Made by a program: the position numbers and the translations under genes. From Pyronema omphalodes (taxonomy: Eukaryota > Ascomycota > Pezizomycetes > Pezizales > Pyronemataceae), in assembly GCA_024516155.1 (NCBI GenBank), contig JAJJXM010000013.1, positions 1-64,000 on the forward strand: 64,000 nt of DNA. Reading direction: 5' to 3'. The notes under the pieces were generated by a model. The model worked only from the letters and a program-made list of their open reading frames with translations. It searched no databases and was not told where the DNA came from. This document shows positions 31,078 to 42,500 of this stretch, piece by piece. Every line of letters begins with the position of its first letter. Position 1 is the stretch's first letter.

Positions 31078-32200
31078 GTCCCCAGGAGTCCACCTTGTTC
31101 TTTTACTCCTGGGGATCCTTTTTTCGCGTTCTTCTTCGACTTGCTCCTCGACGATGTTGGCTTCTGCCGCCCGTACTTCTTCGTTCCCCCGTTGGTTTCT
31201 TGTGGGGGCATTTGGCGGCATAGTGGCCCGTTTTCCCGCAGTTGAAACACTCATTGTTTTTTCGTCGTTTTTCTTCCTCGTCCTATCCCTAGGCCTGCCC
31301 CTCCGAGTGGCATCCAGTTCCATTGTCCGGATCTGAGAAAGTCGATCTCGGTGGCCGTTTTTCGGATGGAAATTCTGGTACTGACTGAGGTTCAAATCGG
31401 TTTCGCAGGGTCCGGAAATTGAACAGCCGTTGTCCAATGCAATTGCTTTGTTTGCGAAGTCGATTATCTCTCGTTGGACGGGTCTCGAGGATGGCGAGTT
31501 GTCTTTGCACGTCAACATGAAGGCCATTGCTGAACTGATCAATATTTTTCGTCGTTATAACGCAGGTCCGCGATAATTCTCTGGAATTCGGCCCAGTACG
31601 CTGTGGCAGACCGATTTCCTTGACGGACATTCTTGAATTTCCTTCTTGTCACTTCCCTTGAGTCCGCCTCTCCAAATGCCCTCGAGACGAGTCCTGAATG
31701 CCTCCCAGGTGGTATACGTGCTTCTCCAGTCTCGATGGAGGGCTCAATCCATGACCACGCATTTCCCCGACACACCCGCGAACTGGCGTAATTAACCCTC
31801 TTAATGTCCCTCCCGCCGAACCTGTTCAGTTAACAGTTGAACTTCAACTCGCACTGAGTCAGAAAGCCCGAAGCTTCGTTCTCTCGCCGTGATACAGTTC
31901 GGGTCCCTGAACCTTGGGATTACTGGTCGGGGAGGGGCGATAGGTGAGTTGTTGGAACAGTTGCTGGAGCTGTTCCTGGGTTATCACGACCGAGGGTGGT
32001 GTCATACCACTCGTTCCTTTTGGGAGGCCATTGGTGATTCTAGGGCCTCGGGGATCTGTGCTGGTCCCGGTGAATCCGGGGTCTGCGGGCGGGATCGGTG
32101 CTCGGGGGTTACTGGGCTCGCTGGACCGGTTGCTGCCCTTTCTATGACCTCGCTCAGATCCTTCAATCGGAACGGATCCACGGTACTGGTTGTTTCTTAT
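31078..32200 (-). pseudogene. gag: Element D gag
   Basis: Proline/serine-rich N-terminus (SPVTPEHRSRPQTPDSPG) near 32090-32130. The core around 31540-31780 has AFGEADSREVTRRKFKNVRQ and YWAEFQRIIADLRYND, followed by ALDNGCSISG. The knuckle CFNCGKTGHYAAKC is at about 31210-31252. The gag frame ends at TAA 31103-31105 inside the stem-loop shared with E. An alternative frame through the same place (EKRIPRSKRTRWTPG) is also conserved in E. Confidence 0.75.
31080..31114 (-). promoter_or_regulatory. Stem-loop at the gag end of element D
   Basis: In minus sense CCCCAGGAGT pairs with ACTCCTGGGG across 15 nt. Compared with E, one base pair has changed on both sides (A-T to G-C), so pairing is kept although both substitutions alter amino acids. 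Confidence 0.6.
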
Positions 32201-32265
32201 TTGTTTTCTTGGTTACGTTTTGAAGCCCTTCGTGCTTCCTTTAGTTGTATCGGGTGTCGTTCAGA

Positions 32266-32573
32266 GGACGCAATCAAATGTCAGAATCCATCTACACACA
32301 GACGACAGGCGATACACGGTTGGATTGCTATGCAATCGGGTTCCGCTCTGGGCGTCTAGGTAAGTTAGTCACCGGCTCAGGCAGTACTTACCTCGTACCA
32401 GGATGTCCCTGCAGCGTTGCCTTTCGTATAATCGTCGAGGATTGGTTTTGGTGGGGAATAGGTGAGTTATTCGGAATGGGTAAGTAAGTGGGAATGGGCT
32501 GGGTTTTGGTCACGGTTGGATGATAGGACTTCAGTGTGGAGATAGGATTGTGTAGATAGATAATTGATTGCGT
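32266..32573 (-). promoter_or_regulatory. Self-priming pair of element D (primer site 32266-32278; LTR partner 32564-32573)
   Basis: TTGATTGCGT just inside the LTR end is complementary to ACGCAATCAA in the LTR. The partner lies about 27-30 nt downstream of the TATA-like TATATAAGGGG at about 32592-32602, where transcription should begin. Confidence 0.6.
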
Positions 32574-33018
32574 GCTAACTATGAAATACAAATGTCCCCT
32601 TATATACCTTCGTTCCTGGCTCATGTGATTCCCCAACTTATCTGTCCCGCAATATTCCATCCATCATGAGACACCCTTTGTCCACCGTGACTTCCAACCT
32701 AACTAAAACATGAACAAAACACAATACAAAACATAAACAAACACAATACAAAACATAAACAAACACAATACAAACATAATCAAACATGATCGAAACTAAA
32801 CAAAACATAACACAAAACCGTATTCCAAACCCTCCTCGTTCCATCCCGACTTACTCCCCTGTCCTTCGCCTAACCCTACCTCCTCTCGCCTAGCTCTAGC
32901 TCCACCTCCTCGCCTAAACCCTAACCGTGACATACGCCATCCCTATCGTCACCCCCACGAACCACAGCCTGGCGTGGTTACAATTCCCCCAGGGGCATAT
33001 GTTTAGCGGTTCGTGACA
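32279..33018 (-). repeat. 5' LTR of element D
   Basis: Minus sense begins TGTCACGAACCGC at 33018 and ends TTCTGACA at 32279. It carries the same telomere-like TTAGGG block, 23-bp repeats and TATA box as the 3' copy. The start again encodes a hydrophobic tail similar to the 3' copy (LWFVGVTIGMAYVTV), with small deletions. Confidence 0.85.
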
Positions 33019-33167
33019 AGTACCTCGTGAAATGGAAGGGACACGATTCCCTGCCCTGGGAACCTGAAACTCATCTATCGGAGACCAAAGCCGCCGAAAG
33101 CTTTCATCAATAGTATCCGGACCAACCATCTCCGCTCCCAGGACACTCGAGCCCAAGGAGGGGGTAC
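33019..33167 (+). pseudogene. Element F pol end: chromodomain fragment
   Basis: KYLVKWKGHDSLPWEPETHL and KAAESFHQ, then TAG, then YPDQ: the second half of a chromodomain in plus orientation, followed by about 60 nt and an LTR. The first half is missing because D lies directly at the KYLV codons. No extra reading frame separates pol and LTR here, unlike D and E. Confidence 0.8.
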
Positions 33168-33748
33168 TGGCACGGCTCACGGCGGACGAGCTGTGCCGTT
33201 GTGTTATTGTGTTGTTTGTGTTGTGTGTTGTTGTGTCCTTGTGTTGGTGTGGTGTGGTGTTGTTGGGTTGTTGTGTTGTTGTGTTGTTGTGCTGTTGCGT
33301 TGTTGTGTTTTGTATTGTGCCGTACCGTCTTGTTGCTTGTCTTGTTTTGGATGACGTACCATGAGCTGTGAGCGATGTGGCGTCGCAGGTTACTAGTGGA
33401 TGATTGAGAACGGAAGTCGCAGTGTGTCGCGATTTTGCTTCACAGCCCGCGAGGGTGCTGGCCAATTTCTGTACCTCAAGGGCTTGCCTCCCCGTGTCGG
33501 TGTTCTGCATCGAACGTCTTGTGCTTCCTCCTTGTTCGTTCAGAATCCAAGACTCTCTCTTTGCCTGACGGCTTCTTCCCACTTCTTGTCCTTGATCTTG
33601 TCACTGCCGCTGTCGTGTTACGACTGTTCTGTGGTACGCCTCCAGTCCTTGTCTCTGTTTCGGTCCGTGTAGAGAACCCAACCCTGTCCCCGTGTCCGCG
33701 TCCCCGTGTCCCCTCGATCGTCTCCGTGCCGTCTGCTTGTTCCTGACA
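33168..33748 (+). repeat. 3' LTR of element F (family A-like)
   Basis: Starts about TGGCACGGCTCACGGCGGACG and ends TTCCTGACA at 33748. Same family as the LTR of A. A GTTGTG microsatellite (33180-33320) reads as a Val/Cys/Leu-rich run, with flanking TADE and DDVP codons shared with A. Confidence 0.7.
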
Positions 33749-34505
33749 TGGAGTTTCAAATATTTACCAGTCAAGGGAACAAAGAAGACAGGGAGCGAGC
33801 AAGTGCATATATATAGTGGCTCCACCCGCACCTAGGCACTACAGCCTTAGCCGCTATTCACCATTAATCTCCTCCTTTTCTCGTAACCGGAGGGGTTCAT
33901 GCCCGGGTGTCCATCCCGCGGAACTTTTCCATTTTTCCTCGCAATTCTGCACGTCCCTTTGTTTCCAATCCTAGCCACTAAGAAGAATTACAATGAATAT
34001 CAAAAATTGATTGCGTAGCTCGTTTTCCCCTGTTTTTTCCTGTGTTATCTTGCCTTCCCGAAACGCGCACCATGCTCTATCCTCATCGTACACGAGCGGT
34101 CATAGCAGCCTATAGCCGAGTCATCCTCGTCCAGTTTACCTTCCCATCATTCCTTCCTTCCACTCATAAGCTCGTCATTACCGCGGCTCTTCACCGAGCT
34201 TTCCAGCATTAACCATTGTCTATCCTGCGTTACTGAGCTGTACATATCCTGGGTCCGGCATTCCAAACCTCCAGACAGCTCCCCTGACCTGTATTATGGC
34301 TGTACTGAATGTCGCCGACACCGCCTGGGTCCCCTCCCTCCACCTCGCTCCACCTTGCTCCACCCCGCCTCCGCATCTCTAACCCTGTTCCTTACTTCTG
34401 CCATCCTTGGTTTGCTAAGTACCATACCGCGACGGTAATGCCAACACCATAGGACCGCTGACGCCGCTATAACTCCTAGCAGCATGTTGTTGTTGCTTCT
34501 TGACA
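33749..34505 (-). repeat. LTR G (solo or broken), D/E-like architecture
   Basis: Minus sense begins TGTCAAGAAGCAAC at 34505; the left limit is uncertain. It contains ACGCAATCAA (34007-34016), the self-priming motif of D and E, and its first bases read SRSNNNMLLGVIAASAVLW in the same phase as the D and E LTR starts. A TATATATA stretch lies near 33810. No internal region is attached. Confidence 0.45.
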
Positions 34506-34923
34506 ACTTGAAGCGATCTCAGAGAGCCTACTCTCCTGTGCTACACGCATTGATGCCTACTGCTCTACGATTGCCATATACACATCTATCTATTTATTGA
34601 ATCATACGCTGACCGGGGCCTTAAAAGGCCTATGCAGTAAAAACAACAAAACAGCCAATACCCTACACGTTAAATCAACCACCTTATGAGGCCCGCCGAT
34701 CTCCGTTGTCCCAGATATCCACCTGATTACGATATCAAAAAACAAAGAACAGAAAAGAAAGAACACAACAAATCAACACCGAGCAAATGAAAAGAAAAAC
34801 AACAGAGTGACATAGATCACCACGCAATGAACACCTCCGTTTGTATCTAATCCTGAGTGGTACCTTTATGGCATCCTACTCCACTCTCTTTGCCACATCT
34901 GTTTGTTGAAGAAAGTCTAATAT
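34506..34923. other. No gene recognised; probable 3' flank of the third LINE
   Basis: AT-rich sequence with GGCCTTAAAAGGCC (palindromic, about 34617-34630) and AACAAAAC runs. It could be the LINE 3' untranslated region, which runs in this direction. No poly(T) tail was found. Confidence 0.4.
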
Positions 34924-35839
34924 ATGTTCTGTCACTCGTTCATCTTTGACAACGCCACCAATTCATCCTTGTCCCTCAACCCATTGTCTTCCCCTTCACC
35001 TTCTCACCTTCTTCGCATCCCACATAGAATTTCTCGCTTCAATGCCTTACATTCGCCAGACGGTGTCCACAGGTTTTCTTCTCCCAATTGCAAACCAGCA
35101 CACTATCCGAGTCTTTCTTCTTGAGTCGTACGTGATGTGTGCCAATGAACGCGTGGCCAAACGCTCATTGGAGGAATACAGCTGCTGTCCTTTTTGGGAT
35201 CTTTCTGAGAGCCTGTCTTATTCCCCGAGATTTTTTGGTCGGTGGCAGCGGCTTTTTTTCAAGGTTTGTTATGATCCATTCTGTCGTGAGTTTGGTAGAT
35301 CGTTCCGTGGCGAGCCGGTTGACATGCGCAAGTGAGGCCCATTTCATCAATGCACACTTTTGCATGAGACATGTATATGTACCCTTCATTGGTGTGCGGC
35401 AAACGCTTTTGCTGCAGCGTCCGCCATCACATTCCCCGTGATTCCAATATGTCTTTGGATCCAACGGTATTCGATTTGCACCCCCAGGAGTTAGAGTTTC
35501 CTCTCGTACTGTGGATCCAAGAGGAAATCATTTGTACTGGCCCTTCATTGTCATGTTTGCAAGCGCCTCCGTGCAGCTTGCGCATCGCAGAAGCTCGTTA
35601 CTTCTAGAAAAAACCATCCCGTCGGTCCTCAGGTTGTGAGCTTGTCGAAGAGCTTTATGAATAGCATATAGTTCTGAATCGAATACTTCTTGATTTGTTC
35701 CTGATTGGAATTCTTTGGAGTGTAATCATTATTGACCTGGTGAACCACTGCTGCCCCAGTATGGTCATTCAGGAGTTTTGAGCCATCCATCCAAACGCAT
35801 TCGGATCCCTGTTCCCTCCATTCTTGTGCGATCGCTGGG
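34924..35839 (-). pseudogene. Third LINE, 3' part: RNase H and C-terminal region
   Basis: Reading down from 35839: VWMDGSKLLNDHTGAAVVHQ is the first RNase H strand with its Asp. Near 35430-35450, RHIGITGNVMADAAAKAFAAH matches the conserved end of LINE RNase H (GHxGIxGNxxAD). AFGHAFIGTHHVRLKKKDSD and CNWEKKTCGH match the Cys-rich end. The frame is interrupted by many small indels. It continues the LINE at 52313-54546, from which the family C tandem separates it. Confidence 0.75.
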
Positions 35840-35844
35840 CCTTG
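35840..35844. other. Left target-site duplication of the C tandem (CCTTG)
   Basis: CCTTG at 35840-35844 is repeated at 52308-52312, directly outside the outermost LTR ends. No CCTTG flanks the middle LTR. Confidence 0.9.
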
Positions 35845-37232
35845 TGTGACACCCTAAATGTGTGAGGATAGAATTGGTATCATATATAACGCAATGGAGA
35901 ATATGGCAAACTCGACAGACAATGAATAGTCAGATTAGTATCCCGTGCCGGAACCCCCAGAGGAGCTCCACAAGCCACGTCACGTGATTCGTGACTTTCC
36001 GATAGGACCTCACGAGGATCCCGGCCCGAGGCGTCGCAACTATTATTCAATGTCAGTTTGGGAGGATTCGAAAGAGAAGAGATTGGGGAACACTTACCTC
36101 ATGGGTGTCGACTTACCCTTGAGCAATTACGAACGACGCTGATGGAGAACGAAGACAAAGACGAAAGGACACCTCCTTATACTTGAGGAGTGTTCGGAAG
36201 TTCACGGCTACAAAGGGGTCTGCATCGGAAGTGAGATCCAAGGATGTGCGCGGTGCGACGAAATCATCCGGTGTTACTTTTGGGTGAATGGTCAGCCAGG
36301 AAGGCAAGGCAGAGTGTAGTCGGCAAACCGGAGTGGGGCTATGGACAAGGGTCAAGATTGCTAAGGCATGAGACGACGTCCATAAGCATGCAACCCTCAA
36401 GGAATCTGTTTGGTGGAACCGATATGTCGCGCCCTTAGGCTATTGACTACCAACCAAGGAACAGCTCGGGGTTTGCATCCACACCAGGGTGTGGCTGCGC
36501 GCAAGTGCGCGCAGGTGGAGCCATAATGACATCACACAGGAATGTGTCGGAGTGATCCACTCCGGTAGGGCATGGATGCCTTATGATGTCAGATTCCTCC
36601 ACTCGCAATCGAGATTCTCTAGGGAGATCTATGATAGCACGACTCACAAGATAAATGACTCACATGTTATTTGTCAGAGGAGTTCATGCATTATGCAGTC
36701 AAGCGGAGTTGCCCTCCCATATGACTCATAACCCTGACACCTGATTGGAAGGTGTGGTAGTACAGAGAGGAATGTCAAGGATTAGTCTGACGATAGCAGC
36801 ATCATGCAAGCAAGTAATCAATATGATTACGCACTTCGTATGATGCAATCTATCAGCAAGCGTCTCAGAAATGACTCTTGTCTTATCTCCTAGGCTCAGT
36901 TTGGAATTGGTTCCCCAGGAAGTCTGGGCGAACTTGTAGACGAAAGTCTATAAAAGCCTTTGTCTTCCCTTCTCTCCTCCATCATCAACCATTTGATCCT
37001 CTACGCGACGATACCTATTATCACCAACGATACTCCGAAGACAACCCTTAAGTTTATTCCGCCTGTGATCGATTAATCTCTTCCTAGCTTATCTTTGACA
37101 AGCTCTATTAGTTCTTGGGAACGAAGTGTCTGTTGGTCTTGGGAACGAAGTGTCTGTCAACACTGAGAACGAAGCACTAGAGATACAATCGAGATAAGCC
37201 TCTGCATAGTCGAAGCTGTGCCCAGGTTCACA
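35845..37232 (+). repeat. LTR1 of the C tandem
   Basis: 1388 bp. Starts TGTGACACCCTAAATG (TGTCACACCC in the others) and ends CCCAGGTTCACA. It is the most diverged of the three. It has two copies of the TTCTTGGGAACGAAGTGTCTGT unit near 37109-37158. Confidence 0.93.
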
Positions 37233-37247
37233 CTATAAACTTAAGGG
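37045..37247 (+). promoter_or_regulatory. Self-priming pair of C1 (LTR 37045-37057; primer site 37235-37247)
   Basis: CCCTTAAGTTTAT in the LTR is perfectly complementary over 13 bases to ATAAACTTAAGGG just after the LTR. Confidence 0.6.
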
Positions 37248-37340
37248 TACAAGCTACCAAGTTTATTAATCGATACGATAACGAAAAGACCCTCTTCTAG
37301 GGCAAGAAGATCAATTTCACAAAGCACCTACTACTCAGCA

Positions 37341-39511
37341 ATGTCCTCCTACCGCAGAATCACTGCATCCCCGGCAGCCCGTCACGATGACGATGTTTCC
37401 ATGGAGATATGGTGGAAGTCCATCGCCCTCAATCATGGGACCAACTCTCTGCAGCTGGTAAAGCTGTAGTTCGCCAGGGAACCACTGTCAGCAGGGACCA
37501 ACTTCCAGAATGGTTCGTCAAGATTGTGGACAGGATGGAGACAACTGAACAAGATGTGCAGGCATTGATTGAAGCCCTGAAGAAAGAAGGAGTTTCTGTA
37601 CAGACCGATATGCAAAACGTCAAGAATCTGTACCAAGAAATGTCAGGCATTATGCAAAATGCCTACGATGTTGTTATTCGACAAGGCGACATCGACAGAG
37701 AACTCAACCAAACTGCCATCGTTAGACTGACCCAGTCAAGCAATGATTCAGTTCCTCAGGTTTGGAACGCCCTTGGTGAACTAGCCACGGACGATCAAGA
37801 AAAGCAGACGGCCAACCACCAGGCTGTTCAACAACTCAACATTGGTGTACAGATCATCAGTGATTACCTCCAAGGATTCTCCAACCCTCAACAAGGATGG
37901 GAATTTCGGTGTGAAGGCTGGGCAGCCACAAAGAACCAGGCGACCAACAAAGGGACGAGCAAATCCGTCTTTTAGCCCACAATGAGCAGAACAGCAACGA
38001 AGGCTTTTGGAGTATGAGACAGAAAGGGAAAATGAAAAGAAGGAGATTATCGATAAGGTCATTCAAAGGGTCATGGACATGACAGCCAACAACATACCTA
38101 TCGATGCACAGTCACTTGCGGATGCGGTACAGACGAACCCCAACGCAGAACTGTTCTCCCCAAGCATTTTTCAGGTGGCAGTAGAACACAAATCTACCAC
38201 CCTCTAGAAACGACACACCCCTCCAGCAGCAGGAGGAAATGGAGGACGAGGCAATGGCCCTCCAAGAAGAAGGGTTACCATTCCCCCTCCTGAGCCCCTC
38301 CGATGATGGTCAAGGAAGACCCAGACAGCCAGAAACGCCCCCCTCGTCAAAAGACTAGAGAATAAAGAGAAGCTGAGGAGGATGCAACAAGATTCCTCAC
38401 TTCCATTATCGACAAGATCCAAGGACCCAGAGATGCACCAAAGAGACCCAAGATGCCAGAACTCAAGGCACCTCAATTTTTCTCAGGAAAGGACAAGACT
38501 CTGCTTAGAGCCTGGTGGATGTCAGTACAGGATTACGTGGAAACATATGCCACATCCCTGGCCTGATGAAGATGCGCAGGTTAAGTGGGTTGGTAGTCTA
38601 TTCACCCACAAGGCTTTAGCATGGCACCAGGAGCGCAGGAAGTCTATTCAGAAACAGAAATTGAAGGATACTTGGGCTGCATTTTCCAGTGCATTTGAGA
38701 CAAGGTTCGAGGATAAGAGGGAGGCTCAGAAAGACGTCAAACGCATTACAGAACTACAATACGATGGTGATATCGATGATTATATCACTAAGTTGGAGGA
38801 TCTGAATATGCGCGTTGGAGCACTGGGCCCTATGTTTAGGAATGTCATATGGGAGGCTATGACACCAGCTATCAAGAAGATGGTTTACCAAAGGTGTGGA
38901 GAGGTTCCCAATGATGATGTTGCCCTGATTCATGCAGTCAAAGAAGCTGCACATGTTGTGGAAGGCTTGAATGAAGAATTGGGGTATACAAAGAAAAAGA
39001 CCTTAGAAGTGCGTGGGGAACGCAAGGATAAAGGGAAAGAAAGGGAAGCTGCTCGCCCACGTGAGGTGCAGCAGAAGGACCGAAAGGTTAAGGATAAGGG
39101 ATCCAAGAAGGAATTTGCTGGGAAAAAGGACAGGAAGTCAGATAAACCGGCGGTTTATGCCTCAGGAAGGGAGGCTTTGCAAGGAGTACCCCAAGCCGAA
39201 TCGACAAACATAAGAAAGATAAGGCTGAATGTTGGCGATGTGGTCGTGCTGGTCATAGAATGTACGACTGCTATGCAAAGAAGACAGTTGGGGGAACTGA
39301 CCTGGCAAAGGATGGAAAGGTAGCTTCTTCAGGAAAGAGGAAGCGGGACGATGAATATAATGAAGAAGGGCAAGAACAGGAAAAGCCCAAGGAAGCCAAG
39401 AAGGCGAAGACTGCTGCAGTAAGGCCACATGAGGAAGACACTCACATGTCTGATGCGCAACCAAGGATTTGGGAATTGGAGGATGAGGAAGTCATTGATT
39501 CGGATTTTTAA
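37341..39511 (+). pseudogene. gag: C1 gag
   Basis: Starts MSSYRRITASPAARHDDD at 37341 and matches C2 gag at nearly every base. It is broken by single-base losses and gains (near 37402, 37975, 38130, 38560, 39200). The knuckle frame (39260-39511) runs to EVIDSDF and TAA at 39509-39511. That end is cleaner here than in C2 and shows the -1 frameshift context GAT TTT TAA. Confidence 0.85.
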
Positions 39512-42500
39512 AGTCCTCTAGGGAAGCGTCACCCGAGGAGGATGGATATGAAGACGCAGTAATAGGGAAATGCGCAGGAATAAAAAGGAAATCAATGGAC
39601 AGCCTTCTGTCGACCAGGACTAAGAGTCGACGCAAAGACAATGAAGCAGCTATTCCAGTTACCCAGGAATCAGCTCCCACTCCTCCCCACCATGGACCGA
39701 GACCAATTATCAACATGGTTCTCAACTGGTTCCAAGAATCGACAACGCACAGTTAGAGTCCTTCTTGATACAGGATCTACTGCTGCCCTCCTGGACAAAG
39801 CCTTTGTCCACAAATACAAAATCCCAACCGTTAAGAGAGACACCCCTTTACAAATCCGCAACTTCAACAATGAGATAGTTGCTGGAGCAGGCGAAGTCTT
39901 TACGGTTCCCTTTATATTGCAGCATAAGAAACACTTTGCTGCAGAATCTTTCGAAGTCGCTCCACTAGATAGTGACTGCGATGCTATCCTGCCTTATTGC
40001 TGGATGGCACTACATCAGCCCTGCAACCTACGGGGAGATCAAGACAAAATCTCCTTTACATCCTCACGTTGCAAAGAAAAATGTACAAAGGCACAAGCCA
40101 GTGCCTTCTCACTCAAGGTCGATAAACATGTCCTCGACCATCCAGAAGCCTTGGTCTTAGGCCACATCTCATCTGTATCCACCAAGGAGGAATTATCTGA
40201 GGCCCTTCAGCAAGTCCCAGAGAAATTCCGCGGCTGGATCAACATTATGACAAAGGAAGCTGCAGATAGGCTTCCTGATCACAAACCCTACGACCATGCG
40301 ATTGACCTAGTTGAAGGCGAAAAGCCTCCTTGGGGACCTGTCTATGATCTCAACGAAGTTGAGCTAGAGACACTTAGAGAATGGTTGAAGGATATGCTGC
40401 GCACTGGTAAAATCAGACCTTCCAAGTCACCAGCAGTAGCTCCTATTCTCTTTGTCCCAAAGCCTCATGGCAGAGGTCTACGGTTATGTGTTGATTACCG
40501 GGGCATCAACAAAATTACAATTGCCAACCGGTACCCACTCCCACTCATGTCAGAATTACAAGACAGAGTTAGAAGGAGCAAAAATATTTACGAAAATGGA
40601 CCTCAAGAATGGATATCATCTCATCAGAATAAAAGAAGGAGATGAATGGAAAACGGCCTTTCGATGCCGATATGGATTATATGAATTTTCGGTTATGCCT
40701 TTTGGCTTCAGCAATGCCCCAGCCACATTCCAAGATATGATGAATCATATCTTTAGAGACATGTTGGATCAGGGAGTAATTGCGTATATTGATGATGTTC
40801 TCATATATGCTGAGACAGAGGAAGAACACGACAAATTGGTTAAGGAAGTGTTAAAAAGATTGGAAGAAAATGGGCTGGTTATCTCTCCGGAAAATGTGTT
40901 TGGGGACAAAACAGAGTGGAATTTCTGGGTTATATTATCAGCGAAAATGGCATTGAAATGGCAAAGGACAAGGTACAAACAGTCCTGGTATGGGAACCCC
41001 CTAAATCCTTGAAAGAAACACAGGGCTTTCTTGGATTCGCAAACTTCTATCGCAGATTCATCAAGGACTTCTCCAAAATATGTCGACCTCTCACAGAATC
41101 AACAAAGGGCGATGCGAAGAAATGGGAATGGACTGTTGCTATGGAACTAGCATTTGATGAGCTCAAAAGTCGTTTCACTACTGCACCAATCTTAAGTCAT
41201 TTTGACCCAAGACAGGTTTGCATTGTTGAAACAGATGCTTCAGATTTTGCTTTAGGCGCAGTTCTATCCCAGAAGGGGGAAGATGGAAAGTTGCACCCCA
41301 TTGCTTTCCACTCAAGAAAATTCACTCCTGCTGAGATTAACTATGAGATCCATGACAAAGAGCTGTTGGCTATTGTGGACTCATTTAAAGTATGGAGACG
41401 ATATCTTGAGGGAGCAATGCACACTGTCCAAGTTTACAGCGACCACCAAAATCTTGAGTACTTTACAACAACAAAAGTACTCAATCGACGTCAAGCGTGA
41501 TGGGCTCAAGAGCTTGCTGGTGTTGACTTTAAGATTTTTTATAGACCTGGGGTTAAAAATGGGAAACCTGATGCTCTATCTAGGCGTCCGGAGTTCCGAC
41601 CTGAAAAAGGGGGGAGGTGAAGATCAGCCGATTACGACGATCCTGCATAAGAGTCATTTTGCATCCATTTCGTCAATCAGCAGTGCTGGAGAAGGAACAT
41701 CATTTATTATTTCTTCAGCACGTCTCTCCTCTATTCCTTTTATTAAATGGTCAGAAGAGTTCTTGAAGATGGTACAGGAAGCTGGTAAGCTGCATGAGAT
41801 TTACGTGGAGGCAACAAAGAAAATCAAGGAACCATTGACGATAGATAATGGCATAGTCTATCGACAGGAAAAACTATGGGTACCAAAGGATTTGGTAAAG
41901 ACAGTTCTGGAATCTGAACATGACTCGAAAATTGCAGGTCACTTCGGACAGGACAAAACAATTGAATTAATACGAAGGAACTTCTGGTGGCCAAGAATGG
42001 AAGAACAAATAATAACTTATGTAAAGAGTTGTATGGAATGTCAAAAAGACAAAAAAGCACGGCACCTCAAGTACGGATTACTTCAACCTTTGGAACTACC
42101 CTATGCCCCATGGCAATCAATCGCCATGGACTTTATTACGGACCTACCGGAATCAAATGGATGTGATCAACTCTGGGTAGTAGTTGATCGATTTTCGAAA
42201 ATGGCCCACTTCATACCATTGCAAAAGACGGCAAGACACACTGCAGACCTTGTCAGAATCTTTGCTAAGGAAATTTGGAAATTACATGGGCTGCCTACAG
42301 ACATCATTTCGGATAGGGACTCCAGGTTCAACAAGTACGACCTGGAAAGCATTCTTGGGACACTAGCCATCAAGCCTAGAATGTCCCACAGCGTTCCACC
42401 CTCAAACCGACGGACAGACGGAACGACTCAACCAGACAATTGAAGCTTACCCTCCGCTCTTTTGCAATCTGAGATGGACGATTGGGTTGATTTGTTTGCC

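Larger units (their letters stand above)
8637..33018 (-). mobile_element. Ty3/gypsy element D, split by E and B'
   Basis: D sequence lies at 8637-11446, 19046-21759 and 30605-33018, all on the minus strand and in the correct order: 5' LTR 32279-33018, gag, protease, linker, RT, RNase H, integrase, chromodomain, ORF3, 3' LTR 8637-9289. The 5-bp duplications of the two nested elements join the parts exactly. Its 5' LTR abuts the interrupted chromodomain of element F. The left end is truncated against element B, so its own target duplication cannot be shown. Confidence 0.85.

Noticed and set aside
32914..33582. 222-codon minus-strand frame containing poly Thr/Asn/Gln
   Set aside because: Joins antisense F LTR microsatellite and chromodomain to the D LTR start; an accident of nesting.
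36113..36400. Recurring 60-95 codon frames inside the C and B' LTRs (for example 36447-36647, 43984-44184, 51540-51755)
   Set aside because: They recur only because the LTR recurs, are overlapped by palindromes on both strands, and lack any protein motif or codon-position bias visible by eye.
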